A stretch of 6,474 nucleotides of DNA, from contig JABHJJ010000170.1 in NCBI GenBank assembly GCA_018691945.1, forward strand, positions 1 to 6,474, given 5' to 3'. The notes under the pieces were generated by a model. The model saw nothing but the letters and a program-made list of their open reading frames with translations, searched no databases and was not told the DNA's origin. The position numbers and the translations under genes are program-made. This document shows, one piece after another, positions 5,790-6,474 of this stretch; positions within the stretch are counted from its first letter, which is position 1; each line of letters begins with the position of its first letter. The DNA is from Candidatus Nitrosopelagicus sp. GTDB taxonomy: Archaea; Thermoproteota; Nitrososphaeria; Nitrososphaerales; Nitrosopumilaceae.

Positions 5790-6137
5790 ATGGAAGAGAG
5801 AATCAACATCAATGTTTCAGCAACAGAGTATGATAAAACCAGTAAAGAAATTGGTAAAGTACTCGGAAAAATGGAAGAGATGGTTCATGGACAAGAAGAT
5901 TTTGTCATTACAGATTCAGAATTTGCGTTTGGCTGGCATTTCTTTATAGTTTCTGTAAATAGGGAAATGGTCATTAAATTAGCAGATATGATGGGAGAAC
6001 AATTCAACAAGTACAAAGGAAAAGGATTAGATAAAAAATTCATTTCATTATTATCTGAAAAAATGGATGGAAAAGATCTAAAAATAAAATTTGCCATAAA
6101 AGAAGAGATGGAATCAAGTAAATTTGGAATTTTTTAA
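5790..6137 (+). CDS. Hypothetical protein, 115 aa
   Basis: I do not recognise this protein. It is soluble, with no signal peptide, membrane segment, cysteine or obvious catalytic motif. By eye the order is a short strand (ININVSA, 4-10), a charged helix (13-33), two strands (DFVITDSEF, 37-45, and WHFFIVSVN, 49-57), a helix (MVIKLADMMGEQFNKY, 60-75), a second helix (81-93) and a final strand (LKIKFAIKEE, 97-106). This suggests a compact alpha/beta fold. Codon use and AT content match the neighbours, the reading frame fills the interval between the methyltransferase and the tRNA, and a TATA-like box precedes it, so it is likely a real gene. It faces the tRNA-His gene with only 9 bp between. Confidence 0.75.
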   Translation: MEERININVSATEYDKTSKEIGKVLGKMEEMVHGQEDFVITDSEFAFGWHFFIVSVNREMVIKLADMMGEQFNKYKGKGLDKKFISLLSEKMDGKDLKIKFAIKEEMESSKFGIF

Positions 6138-6140
6138 AAA
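6136..6140 (-). terminator. Possible oligo-T terminator of tRNA-His
   Basis: On the minus strand five T occur 7 nt after the tRNA 3' end (the AAAAA at 6136-6140 on the plus strand). On the plus strand a run of T overlaps the stop of the converging gene, so the short A/T block may end transcription from both sides. It is short, and the call rests on position. Confidence 0.3.
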
Positions 6141-6146
6141 TTAAGA

Positions 6147-6219
6147 GGCCTCTGGGGGGAATCGAACACCCATCCGGGGAACCACAATCCCCTATCCTAA
6201 CCATTGGACGACAGAGGCC
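6147..6219 (-). tRNA. tRNA-His (anticodon GTG)
   Basis: The minus strand folds into a complete cloverleaf of 73 nt counted from G-1 to C73. The acceptor stem is GCCTCTG with CAGAGGC. The D-stem is GTCC with GGAT (one G-T wobble) around AATGGTTA. The anticodon stem is GGGGA with TCCCC and loop TTGTGGT, giving anticodon GTG at 6185-6183. The variable region is GGAT, and the T-loop is TTCGATT with stem GGGTG/CCCCC. The base before G1 is G and the discriminator is C, so the histidine identity pair G-1:C73 is genomically encoded. CCA is not encoded and there is no intron. One pair of the T-stem, U52-C62, is mismatched; everything else pairs. The gene lies downstream of, and on the same strand as, the CorA-like gene. 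Confidence 0.95.
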
Positions 6220-6278
6220 ACAAAGAAACTAAATTTTTTTGTTGTATTAATCTTATAGCTATTATAGGCTAATAGAGA

Positions 6279-6474
6279 CTATTTTTTGAATTTTCGTTTA
6301 ATCCGTTTTAATTTGGATGAACCAAACGGCAAGATACGATATTGCTTTGTCCATCTAAATGTGATAATTGATGCTAGAGCTGTAGAAAATATTAATACAG
6401 GAACTACCCATACGTAAGAAAATTCAAGATTTGGAATTCCAAATATTGTTGCAAGTGTGTTCGGGACTAGAACT
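6279..6474 (-). CDS. CorA-like divalent cation transporter, C-terminal end only
   Basis: An open minus-strand frame enters from the right edge and ends at TAG (6281-6279), giving 65 C-terminal residues. It shows the end of one hydrophobic segment (VLVPNTLATIFG), a short loop (IPNLEFS), a second membrane segment (YVWVVPVLIFSTALASIITF) and a strongly basic tail (SSKLKRIKRKFKK). Two closely spaced C-terminal helices with a short outer loop and a basic cytoplasmic tail is the CorA/Mg-transporter arrangement. In CorA the first helix ends in a GMN motif; here the matching place reads FGIPN, so the canonical motif is absent. The large cytoplasmic domain is outside the window, so another two-helix membrane protein is possible. 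It is separated from the tRNA by about 60 bp of AT-rich DNA containing no further gene. Confidence 0.55.
   Translation of the reverse strand, partial: VLVPNTLATIFGIPNLEFSYVWVVPVLIFSTALASIITFRWTKQYRILPFGSSKLKRIKRKFKK

Noticed and set aside
5885..6097. Minus-strand open frame of 70 codons opposite the 115-residue protein
   Set aside because: The plus-strand frame is longer, fills the interval and has a promoter-like box; the antisense frame has none.
6250..6270. Short imperfect palindrome (ATAGCTATTATAG) upstream of the tRNA, considered as a terminator hairpin or attachment site
   Set aside because: It is short and A/T-only in a non-coding gap, has no T-run after it on the minus strand, and no integrase or direct repeat is nearby. 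At most it is part of a TATA-like region for the tRNA.

Overview
The window looks like a chromosomal segment of a marine ammonia-oxidising archaeon (Nitrososphaerota/Thaumarchaeota, Nitrosopumilus-like). The base composition is strongly AT-rich, genes are tightly packed with little or no Shine-Dalgarno sequence, and T/A-rich TATA-like boxes lie about 25 bp upstream of start codons, as expected for leaderless archaeal transcripts. The gene content is archaeal: an archaeal-type glutamyl-tRNA synthetase, a UPF0147 protein, a NikR-like ribbon-helix-helix regulator, and a tRNA-His without an encoded CCA. This assignment is an inference from style and family content, not from a database match. There is no sign of insertion sequences, phage genes or CRISPR.

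Layout. (1) Positions 1-477, minus strand: 5' part of a ZnuC-type ABC transporter ATPase, running off the left edge. (2) Positions 478-566: divergent control region with TATA-like boxes for both directions and a 28-bp dyad that has the geometry of a NikR operator. (3) Positions 567-3540, plus strand: an apparent three-gene operon of NikR-like metal regulator, archaeal glutamyl-tRNA synthetase (1-nt gap) and FAH-family hydrolase (6-nt gap), ending at an oligo-T run. (4) Positions 3537-4346, minus strand: a GNAT acetyltransferase that converges on the FAH gene so that the two stop codons overlap. (5) Positions 4389-5751, plus strand: a small Rieske ferredoxin, a UPF0147 protein and a SAM methyltransferase that begins with TTG. 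(6) Positions 5790-6137, plus strand: an unrecognised 115-residue protein with its own TATA-like box. (7) Positions 6147-6219, minus strand: tRNA-His(GTG). (8) Positions 6279-6474, minus strand: C-terminal end of a CorA-like membrane transporter, running off the right edge.

How the parts fit. The left end is the only place where a regulatory circuit can be read. A metal-uptake ABC ATPase and a NikR-like repressor are divergently transcribed, and a candidate operator sits between them, overlapping or abutting both core promoters. The regulator's metal site is not the canonical nickel site: the histidine equivalent to E. coli His89 is lysine, and an extra histidine lies two strand positions earlier. 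This raises the question of which metal it senses. The glutamyl-tRNA synthetase and FAH hydrolase would be co-transcribed with the regulator. The remaining genes look like ordinary archaeal housekeeping or lineage-specific genes, some with domains or motif variants I cannot assign.
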